Origin: Rhizobium etli CFN 42
Lineage (GTDB): Bacteria > Pseudomonadota > Alphaproteobacteria > Rhizobiales > Rhizobiaceae
Assembly (NCBI RefSeq): GCF_000092045.1
Contig: NC_007761.1
Location: 2,297,001 to 2,361,000, forward strand
DNA length: 64,000 nucleotides
Direction of reading: 5' to 3'
Positions 9,125 through 17,599 of this stretch are shown in pieces (the first letter of the stretch is position 1; every line of letters starts with the position of its first letter). Under the pieces are notes generated by a model, which had not been told where the DNA came from, did no database searches, and saw only the letters and a list, made by a program, of their open reading frames with translations. The translations under genes and the position numbers were made by a program.

Positions 9125-9571
9125 TTACGCCTCGACAACTTCCGCCCGTTTCGCCTCGATCTGCCCGATCGCATCGACGACCGCGTCGAAGGTCAACATC
9201 GTCGAAGCATGGCGGGCCTTATAGTCCCGCACGGGCAGGAGGTAACGCATATCCTCGAACCGCCCCTTCGGCCCTGCCCCGTCCGCCTTCAACATGGCGA
9301 GCATGTCCAGCCGCGCCTGCCGCAATTCACCAGATGTGGCGCCGACGACATGGCGGGCCATGATCGAGGACGAGGCTTGGCCGAGTGCGCAGGCTTTTAC
9401 GTCATGGGAAAAGCCGGTTACCACATCGCCGTCCATCTTCAGCCAGATTCGCACCTTGGAGCCGCAGAGCCTGGAGTGCGCCTGGGCGGTCGCATCGGCA
9501 TCATCGAGCGTCCCGGTCAACGGAATATTGCCTGCGAATTCGAGAATCTTGCTGTTGTAGATGTCATCCAT
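9125..9571 (-). CDS. IscU/NifU-like iron-sulfur cluster assembly scaffold
   Basis: A 149-residue protein of the U-type scaffold family. Visible features: LCGS at Cys36 and KACALGQAS at Cys61, which are the first two cluster-binding cysteines. The position of the third cysteine in IscU/SufU is occupied by His121 (KARHAS). It therefore may bind metal or cluster differently or only act as a partner protein. The ATG start has GGAG upstream; a TTG six codons earlier is less likely. It heads the operon with yidD, DUF2267 and DUF1697. Confidence 0.8.
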   Translation of the reverse strand: MDDIYNSKILEFAGNIPLTGTLDDADATAQAHSRLCGSKVRIWLKMDGDVVTGFSHDVKACALGQASSSIMARHVVGATSGELRQARLDMLAMLKADGAGPKGRFEDMRYLLPVRDYKARHASTMLTFDAVVDAIGQIEAKRAEVVEA

Positions 9572-9665
9572 GCTGGATTTCCGCTCCAAAATCGCTGCGG
9601 ATCGGCCTAAATCGGGCTATCATTGTCGTTGAAACAAAAAACACACCGTGTCATCTGAGGATACT

Positions 9666-9694
9666 TACATATAATGGCCGTCTTCCTATATGTA
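9666..9694. promoter_or_regulatory. Inverted repeat in folE/IscU-like divergent region
   Basis: TACATATA at 9666-9673 and TATATGTA at 9687-9694 form a perfect 8-bp inverted repeat with a 13-base spacer, in an AT-rich patch of an otherwise GC-rich intergenic region. It lies ~95 bp upstream of the IscU-like start and ~190 bp upstream of folE. The rest of the 9572-9881 gap shows no gene. An operator or promoter role is inference. Confidence 0.35.
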
Positions 9695-9881
9695 TGTCGT
9701 TCCAAGGCCATGAAAATGCAATGGCCTTGTGTAAGTTTGATTGGGAAACCGTGCCGGATGGGCGTTTGAGCTAGCCCTGAAAGCCCCGGAGCCTGCCAAA
9801 GGTGCATGAATTCCCGCATGGGACTGACCAGTGGCGATTCCGACAGATGGGTCCGCGACGCGGGCCAGGAGACCATTGATC

Positions 9882-10496
9882 ATGGACGCCATCGTAAAGA
9901 ACTTTCCGCAGCCGAACCGTGACTCGGACCGCCCCTCCCAGCAGGAAGCGGAGGAAGCCGTTCGCGTTCTGTTGCGCTGGGCCGGTGACGATCCGACGCG
10001 CGAAGGCCTTATCGAGACGCCGGCCCGTGTCGCCAAAGCTTACCGCGAGCTTTTTGCCGGTTACGACATGGCGCCGGAAGATGTGCTCGGCCGAACCTTC
10101 GAAGAAGTCGCCGGTTACGACGATATGGTCCTCGTCAAGGACATTCCGTTCTACTCGCATTGCGAACACCATATGGTGCCGATCATCGGCAAGGCGCATG
10201 TCGCCTACATGCCGGACGGCCGTGTGCTCGGCCTTTCGAAGATTGCCCGTGTCGTCGAGATCTATGGTCGGCGCCTGCAGACGCAGGAAACGATGACTGC
10301 GCAGATCGCCCGGGCCATCGACGATACGCTTAATCCGCGGGGTGTCGCCGTCATGATCGAGGCCGAACATATGTGCATGGCGATGCGTGGCGTTCAGAAA
10401 CAGGGTTCGACTACCTTGACCACGACGTTTACCGGAACGTTCAAGACCGAGCCGGCCGATCAGGCCCGTTTCATGAGCATGGTGCGGAGCCGCTGA
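9882..10496 (+). CDS. folE: GTP cyclohydrolase I
   Basis: A 204-residue enzyme converting GTP to 7,8-dihydroneopterin triphosphate, the first step of folate (and queuosine/pterin) synthesis. Zinc ligands are visible as Cys94 and His97 in SHCEHHMVP and Cys165 in [10 protein letters not shown]; the [20 protein letters not shown] segment is also diagnostic. The ATG at MDAIVKNF has AGGAG upstream; a GTG 17 codons earlier is unlikely. hisI follows after 25 bases, so the two are probably cotranscribed. Confidence 0.96.
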   Translation: MDAIVKNFPQPNRDSDRPSQQEAEEAVRVLLRWAGDDPTREGLIETPARVAKAYRELFAGYDMAPEDVLGRTFEEVAGYDDMVLVKDIPFYSHCEHHMVPIIGKAHVAYMPDGRVLGLSKIARVVEIYGRRLQTQETMTAQIARAIDDTLNPRGVAVMIEAEHMCMAMRGVQKQGSTTLTTTFTGTFKTEPADQARFMSMVRSR

Positions 10497-10521
10497 CACC
10501 GGCTCCCTCAGGAGGGCCGCA

Positions 10522-10974
10522 ATGGGTCAACTGATCTTCAATCAACCATCCGAGGACAAGTCGGCGTTGGAAGACGCCGGCGATTTCACGCCGCGTTTCG
10601 ATGACCGCGGCCTGATCACTGCGGTCGTCGCCGACGCCGGCGATGGCGAACTGCTCATGGTGGCGCATATGAATGCCCAGGCCCTGGCGCTGACCATCCA
10701 GACGGGCACGGCCCACTATTTCAGCCGGTCGCGCGGCAAGATCTGGAAGAAGGGCGAGACCTCGGGCAATCTTCAGACAGTGAAGGAAATTCGCACTGAT
10801 TGCGATCAGGACGCCATATGGCTGAAGGTCGAGGTCGCCGGCCATGACGCCACCTGTCACACCGGCCGCCGTTCCTGCTTCTATCGGACGGTGACGCTAC
10901 GCGAGGGAAAGCCGATGCTCGACATCGTCGATGACGAGCGTCACTTCGATCCGCAGGACGTCTACGGAAAATAG
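10522..10974 (+). CDS. hisI: Phosphoribosyl-AMP cyclohydrolase
   Basis: A 150-residue monofunctional HisI that opens the purine ring of phosphoribosyl-AMP in histidine synthesis. The family core is clear: [16 protein letters not shown] (about 69-83), the metal-binding Cys94 with flanking aspartates (DCDQDA), and Cys112 and Cys119 in [13 protein letters not shown]. There is no HisE (PRA-PH) domain fused. AGGAGGG precedes the ATG. It follows folE closely. Confidence 0.95.
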   Translation: MGQLIFNQPSEDKSALEDAGDFTPRFDDRGLITAVVADAGDGELLMVAHMNAQALALTIQTGTAHYFSRSRGKIWKKGETSGNLQTVKEIRTDCDQDAIWLKVEVAGHDATCHTGRRSCFYRTVTLREGKPMLDIVDDERHFDPQDVYGK

Positions 10975-11044
10975 ACTGACCCTCCCGGCATTTGCCCCTT
11001 ATTGTGCCAGAAACCGGTTCTATATACCATTTGGCAACAGATCG

Positions 11045-11059
11045 GTCACACTATGTGAC
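11045..11059. promoter_or_regulatory. Inverted repeat upstream of patatin gene
   Basis: GTCACA-CTA-TGTGAC is a 6-bp inverted repeat 30 bases before the patatin ATG, just downstream of a TATATA-rich patch. The half sites resemble CRP-type TGTGA but in the inside-out order. Possible operator; not proven. Confidence 0.35.
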
Positions 11060-11088
11060 ATACGTGTTCTGCTGGAGGGGAGAGCGCA

Positions 11089-12051
11089 ATGCTGAACTGG
11101 AGTCTGCACCGTCAAAGCGCTGAAGGCGAAGGTTCCGGTTCTGGCATGTCGACGATACTCGAGACAATCCCTGCGCCCGCGCCTGTCAACAGAATCAAGA
11201 TCGCACTCGCGCTTGGCGGCGGCGCGGCCCGCGGCTGGGCCCATATCGGCGTCTTGCGAGCCCTCGACGAGGCCGGGATTGAAATCGGCATGATCGCCGG
11301 GACATCGATCGGCGCGCTGGTCGGCGGCTGTTATCTCGCGGGCAAACTCGATGAACTCGAAAGCTTCGCCCGCTCGCTGACCATGCGCCGCATCGCCAGT
11401 CTGCTCGATCTGACGATCGGCGGCAGCGGGCTGTTCGGCGGCATGCGGCTGACCAAACGCATGCAGGAGCATCTCGAAGGCCTGAACGTCGAGGATCTGG
11501 ACCGGCCGTTCGTCGCGGTCGCGGCCGAGGTCAATACCGGCCACGAGGTCTGGATCGCCAATGGTTCGCTGATCACGGCGCTGCGTGCCTCTTATGCGCT
11601 GCCCGGCATCTTCGAGCCGGTTCGCAGCAATCACCGCACTCTGGTCGACGGTGCGCTGGTCAACCCCGTTCCCGTCTCCGTCTGCCGCGCCTATGAGCAG
11701 CCGCTGGTCGTCGCCGTCAATCTCAATTACGATCTCTATGGCCGCTCGGCCGTGGTCCGGCACAATGCCAGCCTCTCGCAGCAGGAATTGCAGAAACAGG
11801 AAGAGGCGCCCTATGCCCGCCTCGGCATGACCGGTGTCATGGTGCAGGCTTTCAACATCATCCAGGACAGGATTGCCCGCGCCCGCCTTGCCGGCGATCC
11901 GCCCGACATTTCGCTGCAGCCGCGCCTGAGCTATATTGGCCTCTCGGAATTTCACCGCGCCGGTGAGGCGATCGAACGCGGCTACGAGGAAGCGAGAGCC
12001 AGGCTTCCCGAGATCAAGCGCATGCAGGAAGTCTACGCCAGTCCCCCGTGA
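11089..12051 (+). CDS. Patatin-like phospholipase
   Basis: A 320-residue patatin-family hydrolase. The oxyanion-hole glycine stretch (GGGAARGWAHIG, 43-54), nucleophile Ser73 in GTSIG, and catalytic Asp187 in VDGALVNPVP form the Ser-Asp dyad. It resembles the RssA-like bacterial branch, which lacks a signal peptide, so it probably hydrolyses acyl esters of lipids in the cytoplasm or at the membrane. A strong purine-rich GGAGGGGAG precedes the ATG. The natural substrate is unknown. Confidence 0.88.
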   Translation: MLNWSLHRQSAEGEGSGSGMSTILETIPAPAPVNRIKIALALGGGAARGWAHIGVLRALDEAGIEIGMIAGTSIGALVGGCYLAGKLDELESFARSLTMRRIASLLDLTIGGSGLFGGMRLTKRMQEHLEGLNVEDLDRPFVAVAAEVNTGHEVWIANGSLITALRASYALPGIFEPVRSNHRTLVDGALVNPVPVSVCRAYEQPLVVAVNLNYDLYGRSAVVRHNASLSQQELQKQEEAPYARLGMTGVMVQAFNIIQDRIARARLAGDPPDISLQPRLSYIGLSEFHRAGEAIERGYEEARARLPEIKRMQEVYASPP

Positions 12052-12101
12052 AGCGACGCCGCGACGGGCACGAGAGCACGTTTAAACAAACAGCCGAACC
12101 C

Positions 12102-12536
12102 TCAGCCGGCAATATAGGCCTTGATATCCTCGGCCTCGCGCTCTACTTCGGCGATCCGCGACTTCACCACGTCACCGATCGAGATGATGCCGGCAAGCTT
12201 GCCGTTGCTTTCCACCGGAACGTGGCGAAAGCGGCGGCTGGTCATCAGTTCCATCAGCTCGTTGACAGTCGTCTCCTCGTGGCAGCGGTAGACTTTTGAA
12301 GTCATCACCTGCGAGAGCGGCTGGTCGAGGCTCTCCTTGCCGCGCTTGGCGATGGCATGCACGAGATCGCGCTCGGTGAACATGCCGGAAATCCGGTTTT
12401 CCATTCCGACGACAACGATGGCGCCGATCTTCTTTTTGCTCAGAATGGCGGCCGCCTCGGCGACGGTGGTGTTCGGCCCGGCGGTAATGACGTCCCTGCC
12501 CTTCAGGTCGAGGATTGCTTTGACTGAACTGGTCAT
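12102..12536 (-). CDS. CBS domain-pair protein
   Basis: A 144-residue protein formed of two CBS motifs (about 10-65 and 75-130; KKKIGAIVVVGMENRISGMFTERD and SRRFRHVPVESNGKLAGIISIGD). Stand-alone CBS pairs bind adenine nucleotides and act as sensors for partner proteins, none of which is identifiable here. TAGGAGG precedes the ATG. A perfect 18-bp palindrome of CRP type lies 20 bases upstream. Confidence 0.88.
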   Translation of the reverse strand: MTSSVKAILDLKGRDVITAGPNTTVAEAAAILSKKKIGAIVVVGMENRISGMFTERDLVHAIAKRGKESLDQPLSQVMTSKVYRCHEETTVNELMELMTSRRFRHVPVESNGKLAGIISIGDVVKSRIAEVEREAEDIKAYIAG

Positions 12537-12556
12537 TCGAACCTCCTATGTCGAAA

Positions 12557-12574
12557 CTGTGACACGTGTCACAG
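12557..12574. promoter_or_regulatory. Perfect CRP-type palindrome upstream of CBS gene
   Basis: CTGTGACACGTGTCACAG is an exact 18-bp palindrome. It contains TGTGA-N6-TCACA, the consensus of CRP/FNR-superfamily cAMP receptor proteins. It is placed 20 bp before the CBS-domain start codon, where a bound regulator would overlap a promoter or the transcription start and more likely repress than activate. Confidence 0.55.
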
Positions 12575-12631
12575 GCATCCGCGGCGGCTTCTCCCCCCAA
12601 TCGCGGATCGTTCGATCGTGCACTGCCCGGC

Positions 12632-13420
12632 TCAGGATTGCAACAGATCCTTCTCCGTTCCCCTCGGTTCCGCAGGCGGGCGTGGCGCCCGGTCGAACAG
12701 CGAAAACAAAAAGAAGCCGAAGACGAAGCCGCCGATATGCGCATCCCAGGCGATCTCCTGGTCGCTGTCGCCGACGAGCGGTATGCCGACGGCGATTAGG
12801 GCGTTGCCGACCACCCAGAGAAGCACGAAGATGATGACGGTCCGGTTCTTTAGCGCGTCGATGATGGAAAGCCGGGCATTGAGATGCGCCACCGCCATCG
12901 GTCGCCGGTCGGCCGGAAAGGCGAATCGGCAGGCGGCCCCCATCAGTCCGGAAATGACGCCCGACGCCCCGATCAGCAGCGACACGTCTCCCCAGTTGAG
13001 GATCGTGTGCAGGGCGGCGGAAGCGGCGGCGGACAAGATCCAGAAGAAGAGGAACCGCAACCTCCCGATGCGGCGCACGACCGGTGCGCCGAAGGCCATC
13101 AGCCAGAAAGCGTTGAAGACGATATGCTGAGTGCTGCCGTGCAGCAGCGAATAGGTCACGGGCGTCCAGAACAGCTCCAGCCCCTGCTGCGACAACGGAG
13201 CCACGTAGCGGTGGGGACTAAAGCCAAAGGTGATAAGCAACCAGCTCACCGCATCGTCCGGGAGAACGAGCGCCTGCACCGCATAGATGAAGATGAGCAG
13301 GCAAAGGCTGAAGAGCAGCGCCGGCGGAAGGTTGAAGATCGGCACGCGCGGGGGCCGTGCCGGCGGCTGGACCTCGGAAGGTTCGGGCGCCTTGTGCGGC
13401 TCGCCCGTCTGCTCGTTCAT
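12632..13420 (-). CDS. Rhomboid family intramembrane serine protease
   Basis: A 262-residue integral membrane protease. The catalytic dyad is visible as Ser153 in GASGVISG and His228 in DAHIGGFVFG; the supporting His94 (LLHGS) and Asn103 are also present. There are six hydrophobic segments and a proline-rich cytoplasmic N-terminus of about 30 residues. Rhomboids cleave transmembrane substrates; the substrate here is unknown. An RNA hairpin with nine Us lies 45 bases upstream on the same strand, so transcription may be attenuated or the gene may have its own short promoter. Confidence 0.9.
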   Translation of the reverse strand: MNEQTGEPHKAPEPSEVQPPARPPRVPIFNLPPALLFSLCLLIFIYAVQALVLPDDAVSWLLITFGFSPHRYVAPLSQQGLELFWTPVTYSLLHGSTQHIVFNAFWLMAFGAPVVRRIGRLRFLFFWILSAAASAALHTILNWGDVSLLIGASGVISGLMGAACRFAFPADRRPMAVAHLNARLSIIDALKNRTVIIFVLLWVVGNALIAVGIPLVGDSDQEIAWDAHIGGFVFGFFLFSLFDRAPRPPAEPRGTEKDLLQS

Positions 13421-13464
13421 CTTTATCGCCTCGTTGAGGCTTCAGCCATACAGGAGCGCCTGCC

Positions 13465-13495
13465 AAAAAAAAAGCCGCCCGTAGTGCCGGACGGC
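13465..13495 (-). terminator. Intrinsic terminator upstream of rhomboid gene
   Basis: On the minus strand a GC-rich imperfect hairpin (13495-13474) is followed by nine T residues (13473-13465). No minus-strand gene ends here; the nearest downstream gene is rhomboid. It therefore terminates either an untranslated RNA started within 13496-13708 or a leader transcript of the rhomboid gene. Confidence 0.55.
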
Positions 13496-13708
13496 GTAAC
13501 CCGAATCCTGGAAAGACCCTGGACCGGCAGATGTGCTGAACTCCGAAAGTCGGAGCGATGGCTGGACATTGTCACGATAGAGGCCGCTCCTCAACCGAAA
13601 CCCTTTCTTAACCTTAACGGCCGGGATTTGGCATGAAATCCGCAAGGTAGAAGTTGTCCGGGCAATGAGTGCCCGAAAATGCTCCGGAATGGGACAGGTT
13701 GGTGTGAA

Positions 13709-14323
13709 ATGCGTGTGCAAACGACCATCGAAATTTTTGACTATTGGAACCGTATCCGCGGCGCAGCCGATGCGCCGCTGAAATCACAGGTCGAACCCTC
13801 TGCCGTTCCCCATCTTCTGCAGAGTCTCTTTATCCTTGAGACGCGCCACGGCGGAGACATCGTTTTCCGGCTCGCCGGCACCCGCATCTGCGATTTCTTC
13901 GGGCGCGACCTGCGCGGCGAACGTTTTTCCTCGCTTTGGGCGCATGGCCAGCATGCGGATGTCGAACGCACGGCAATGGGCGTCATGGACCATACCCTGC
14001 CGGCCCTGTTCAACGCCACCGGCTACAGCACCGTCGGTCATCAGGTCTCCTTCGAGATCATCATGATGCCGCTGCGCTCGGCGGACGGCGCCTGCGACCG
14101 GCTGCTCGGCGCAATCGCACCGAAGGCGGCTGCGAGCTGGCTGGAGATCGTGCCGCTGGAATTCCTGGCGCTCGACCGGAGCCGTCTGTTGCCCGAAAAA
14201 TCCAGCAAGGCCGCGCCGGCCGAACTGCGCTCGATCAACGACGTCGTCGCAGCAAAAGGCATCGGATTTGGCCAGGCCATGCGCCGCATGGTGTCACAGC
14301 TCCTGAGTGCCGAGGCGCGTTGA
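13709..14323 (+). CDS. PAS domain-containing protein (PAS_5 type)
   Basis: A 204-residue protein made almost entirely of a PAS_5 (PF07310) domain, starting IEIFDYWNRIRGAADAPL and with the diagnostic FRLAGTRICDFFGRDLRGERFSSLW (about 55-80). The family is confined mostly to Alphaproteobacteria and its ligand is unknown; no output domain is fused. I chose the ATG at MRVQTTIE rather than a start ten codons earlier. The neighbouring PilZ gene, 120 bp downstream on the same strand, may act in related signalling. Confidence 0.8.
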   Translation: MRVQTTIEIFDYWNRIRGAADAPLKSQVEPSAVPHLLQSLFILETRHGGDIVFRLAGTRICDFFGRDLRGERFSSLWAHGQHADVERTAMGVMDHTLPALFNATGYSTVGHQVSFEIIMMPLRSADGACDRLLGAIAPKAAASWLEIVPLEFLALDRSRLLPEKSSKAAPAELRSINDVVAAKGIGFGQAMRRMVSQLLSAEAR

Positions 14324-14445
14324 GTCTCGTTTCAGGACAAGGCGCGCACTCGTTTTCGGCTATGCCACAATAAGGCGAAACAACCTTCTGTTAATGGATT
14401 GGAGGTAAGGATTAATCTCTCCAGTTTTCATGAAGAAGCCCTTTG

Positions 14446-15057
14446 ATGCACTCGTTCCAGCCAGCTCAGACGCAACGACCTGCGCCGCGCCCTGAACAAG
14501 GCGTTTTCCAGCGTGTGCCGATCAATATGCAGGGCCGGCTGATGCTCGCAAATTACGAGGAGTTCGAATGCATGGTGATCGACATGTCGCCCGGCGATAT
14601 GTACGTCACCTGCTCCGGCCGGCCGCGCGCCAACGAACGCGTCGTCGCCTATATCGACCATCTCGGGCGCGTCGAAGGTTACGTCCAGACGCTCGACAGC
14701 CGCGGCTTCACCATGTCAATCAATGCCACCGAGCGCAAACGCGAGAAGCTCGCCGCCCAGCTCACCTGGCTTGCCAACAAGCACGAGCTCGGCCTGCCGG
14801 AAGATCGTCGCCACGACCGCTTGACGCCGCGTGATACGAAGACCGAACTCACGCTCGAGGATGGCACGCGCTATACCTGCCGCATCATGGACCTGTCACT
14901 GTCGGGCGCCGCCATCGATGTCGAAATGCGTCCCTCGATTGGAACGGCGGTGCGCCTTGGCAACATGCGCGGCCGTGTCGTGCGTCACTTCGTCGAAGGT
15001 GTGGCGATCGAATTCCTGTCGATCCAGTCCCGCGAGACGCTGCGCGAATTTCTTTGA
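14446..15057 (+). CDS. PilZ domain protein (tandem)
   Basis: A 203-residue protein with two PilZ-like beta barrels. The first half has RVPINMQGRL and DMSPGDMYV; the second has a basic cluster (RRHDRLTPRD, near 125) followed ~30 residues later by DLSLSGAAI, matching the RxxxR...[D/N]xSxxG c-di-GMP-binding pattern. The second domain is the better candidate for nucleotide binding; the first lacks a full arginine motif. Likely a cytoplasmic c-di-GMP receptor that affects motility or polysaccharide production. The TTG codon just before the ATG was not used. Confidence 0.85.
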   Translation: MHSFQPAQTQRPAPRPEQGVFQRVPINMQGRLMLANYEEFECMVIDMSPGDMYVTCSGRPRANERVVAYIDHLGRVEGYVQTLDSRGFTMSINATERKREKLAAQLTWLANKHELGLPEDRRHDRLTPRDTKTELTLEDGTRYTCRIMDLSLSGAAIDVEMRPSIGTAVRLGNMRGRVVRHFVEGVAIEFLSIQSRETLREFL

Positions 15058-15416
15058 CAGCTTGAAAAATCACGATGCTTTGCGGCGGATCAATTTGAGG
15101 CCGACTGCTCCGAAAGCGCTTGCCAAGTCCGGGGCGCACCGGGTCGGGTCGTGTTGAAAGCGCGAGCCTCACGGCAAGCCATCTGCAAGCGGCGGCAAAA
15201 TCCGGCTTTGGAAGGCCGGTGCGAAGTCCTGTCGCAAGTCGTTCCAACCATTGAATCATGCAGAGTTATGAGTGGACCAAGCTGCGACACAGGTCGGGCG
15301 GTAGCAGACCGCGCGAAATTGGGCAGGATCTTGCGTCGAGGAGTTTGCGGCCGTCATCCATCTTCCCATCGTCATGAAGATGATGGATAAGGTCCGCCTC
15401 GACCGCAGGTGCACCG
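15058..15416. other. Intergenic region without recognised gene
   Basis: These 359 bases between the PilZ and prolyl aminopeptidase genes hold only short open frames with arginine-rich, shadow-like composition and no ribosome binding site. A weak imperfect hairpin (CATCTTC against GAAGATG, about 15357-15388) lies near the 3' end. I see no clear promoter, terminator or RNA gene. Confidence 0.4.
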
Positions 15417-16391
15417 ATGCCAGCCCTCTACCCGGAAATCGAACCCTATGATCACGGCCTGCTCGATGCGGGCGACGGAAACCTGATCTATTGGGAAGCC
15501 TGCGGCAACCCGATGGGGCGGCCGGCGCTCGTCCTGCACGGCGGGCCGGGCTCAGGCTGTTCGACCGCGGCGCGCCGGCAGTTCGATCCGGACGCCTATC
15601 GGATCATCCTCTTCGACCAGCGCAATTGCGGCCGGAGCCTGCCGAGTGCCGCAGATCCAGAAGCCGATCTCTCCCTCAATACGACCTGGCATCTCGTGGC
15701 CGATATCGAAAAGCTGCGGCTCTTTCTCGGCATCGAGAGCTGGCTGCTTTTCGGTAATTCCTGGGGCTCGACGCTGGCGCTCGCCTATGCCGAAACTCAC
15801 CCGAAGCATGTCACAGCGATCGTCATATCGGGCGTGACCACCACGCGGCGGTCGGAAATCGACTGGCTTTGCCGCGGCATGGCGCCGCTTTTTCCGGAAG
15901 AATGGCACCGTTTCCGTCAGGGGATCCCGTCCGGCACGCCAGGGCTGGATGAGGACATGGCCAGCGCCTATAATCGTCTCCTCAACGATCCGGATCCTGA
16001 AACGCGTCTCAAGGCGGCGCGAGACTGGCATGACTGGGAGGCAGCCTCGATCCTGCTCGCCGATCCGGAAGGACTGCCGCGCCGCTGGGCCGATCCGGCT
16101 TATGTGCTGACGCGCGCCCGTATTATCACTCACTACTTCGTCAACGGCGCCTGGCTGGAGGATGGCATGCTCTTGAAGAACGCCGCGCGGCTTGCCGACA
16201 TTCCCGGCATCCTGTTGCAGGGACGGTTCGACATCGAGGCGCCGCTCGTCACCGCCTGGGAACTGGCCCGCGCCTGGCCGCAAAGCGAGCTCGTAATCCT
16301 TCCGCACGCTTCCCATTCCACTGCAAACCCCGATATGAGTGCGGCAATCGTCGCCGCCACCGATCGATTTCGCGATTTTCCTCAAAAATAA
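15417..16391 (+). CDS. pip: Prolyl aminopeptidase
   Basis: A 324-residue alpha/beta hydrolase of the S33 family, which releases N-terminal proline from peptides. HGGPGSG (41-47) forms the oxyanion hole, Ser115 in GNSWGS is the nucleophile, and the acid and base sit in GRFDIEAP and PHASHS near the C-terminus. FDQRNCGRS is the family-specific motif after the first strand. Length fits the family. There is no signal peptide. It appears monocistronic. Confidence 0.92.
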   Translation: MPALYPEIEPYDHGLLDAGDGNLIYWEACGNPMGRPALVLHGGPGSGCSTAARRQFDPDAYRIILFDQRNCGRSLPSAADPEADLSLNTTWHLVADIEKLRLFLGIESWLLFGNSWGSTLALAYAETHPKHVTAIVISGVTTTRRSEIDWLCRGMAPLFPEEWHRFRQGIPSGTPGLDEDMASAYNRLLNDPDPETRLKAARDWHDWEAASILLADPEGLPRRWADPAYVLTRARIITHYFVNGAWLEDGMLLKNAARLADIPGILLQGRFDIEAPLVTAWELARAWPQSELVILPHASHSTANPDMSAAIVAATDRFRDFPQK

Positions 16392-16742
16392 TTTTGATGC
16401 CGAGTCCCGGAATCCGAGCGATATTCTGCTTTCGGCTCGTTCCGACAGGCCGATTCTACCGGCATCGCCACCGCGAGCATCCCGCCGCGCGCCGGCGGCA
16501 CTTATCCGGCTCAGCGAAAACTCTTAACGACGCGACGGCAGCGCAGGCTTTCCGTGGGCGAAGTCCTTGTCGCGTCCACTACAATTTTAATCGAGGTCGA
16601 CATAAATACGCGCCAAATTTTATTTGAATTCAAGCCAAGTTTTATCGGCATTTGATTCAACTAAGCATTTAATTCTATTACGTAATTTTGCGTGAGATAA
16701 AAACGTCCATGTCATTGTCGCCTCAACTTAGGGGAGACGGCA
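16392..16742. other. AT-rich intergenic region upstream of protease gene
   Basis: The first ~200 bases are GC-rich and show nothing. From about 16600 the sequence becomes AT-rich (runs such as AAATTTTATTTGAATT), which is unusual here and is likely the promoter region of the transglutaminase-like gene. No open frame with a ribosome binding site was found. Confidence 0.4.
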
Positions 16743-17348
16743 ATGACAACTGCGAACATCCTGAAAGGCGGCCTTCTGGCCAGTGTGATCATGATGGCGA
16801 TGACGGGCTCGGGACAGGCAACGCCCGCCAGCATGGCACTGGCGGGCAATGCCAGCCCGCCGATCGGACACTATGAATTTTGCAAGGCCAATCCGACGGA
16901 ATGCGCGTATGCCGGCGGCGATGCAGGACCGGCTGTCCTCACGGAAGATCGCTGGAAGGAAATTCTCAAGGTCAACTACACGGTCAATTCGTCGATCCAG
17001 CCGGAGACGGATGAACAGATCTACGGCGTCGAAGAGCGCTGGGCCTATCCGACCAGCGTCGGCGACTGCGAGGATTATGCCCTGCTGAAGCGCAAGATGC
17101 TGATCGAGGACGGCTTCTCGCCATCCGACACACTGATCACGGTCGTTTTGCAGCCGAACGGCGAAGGCCATGCCGTGTTGACCGTCCGCACCGATCACGG
17201 CGACTTCATTCTCGACAACATGCGCAACAAGGTGCTGTTGTGGTCGGACACCGAATACACCTATCTGAAGCGCCAATCCGCAAGCGATCCGGCCCGCTGG
17301 TCGAAGCTTCAAGACGGCCGCGCTGTCGCGGTCGGCAGCGTCAAGTAA
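16743..17348 (+). CDS. Transglutaminase-like cysteine protease (BTLCP family)
   Basis: A 201-residue exported protein of PF06035 (peptidase C93). The signal peptide covers about residues 1-26. The catalytic triad is visible: Cys109 in VGDCEDYALLK, His143 in GHAVLTV, Asp158 in FILDNM. Relatives include LapG, a calcium-dependent periplasmic protease that releases large adhesins under c-di-GMP control, but no LapD-like partner or adhesin is in the window, so that role is a possibility only. GGGGAG precedes the ATG and a strong terminator follows. Confidence 0.88.
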   Translation: MTTANILKGGLLASVIMMAMTGSGQATPASMALAGNASPPIGHYEFCKANPTECAYAGGDAGPAVLTEDRWKEILKVNYTVNSSIQPETDEQIYGVEERWAYPTSVGDCEDYALLKRKMLIEDGFSPSDTLITVVLQPNGEGHAVLTVRTDHGDFILDNMRNKVLLWSDTEYTYLKRQSASDPARWSKLQDGRAVAVGSVK

Positions 17349-17422
17349 GCCAGCCCGCCGGCTAAGCCGGCACAGGTTTCGGCCCGGTCAGTCCCCGCAT
17401 CCCGTCCCCGACCGGTGCCCAA

Positions 17423-17462
17423 GAGCCGTTCCCGCTGTCCCGGGAACGGCTCGCTCGTTTTT
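17423..17462 (+). terminator. Rho-independent terminator after protease gene
   Basis: GAGCCGTTCCCG (17423-17434) pairs with CGGGAACGGCTC (17441-17452) across a six-base loop, followed by GCTCGTTTTT. Stem stability and the T-run make it a convincing terminator for the transglutaminase-like gene. Confidence 0.8.
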
Positions 17463-17599
17463 GGTCCATCCCGGCACAACTGCGACCCGAAATCTTAGCG
17501 AAGTATTAACCCTGCCGGTTCGATCATGGCGATGAGATTCATCATCGGCACCGGCGGCTCATGTTCTTCCTGCGGCGGACCGAAACGCGAAGAACCGCC

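Noticed and set aside
15151..15390. Short open frames in the PilZ-pip gap
   Set aside because: Arginine-rich, no ribosome site, no conserved pattern.
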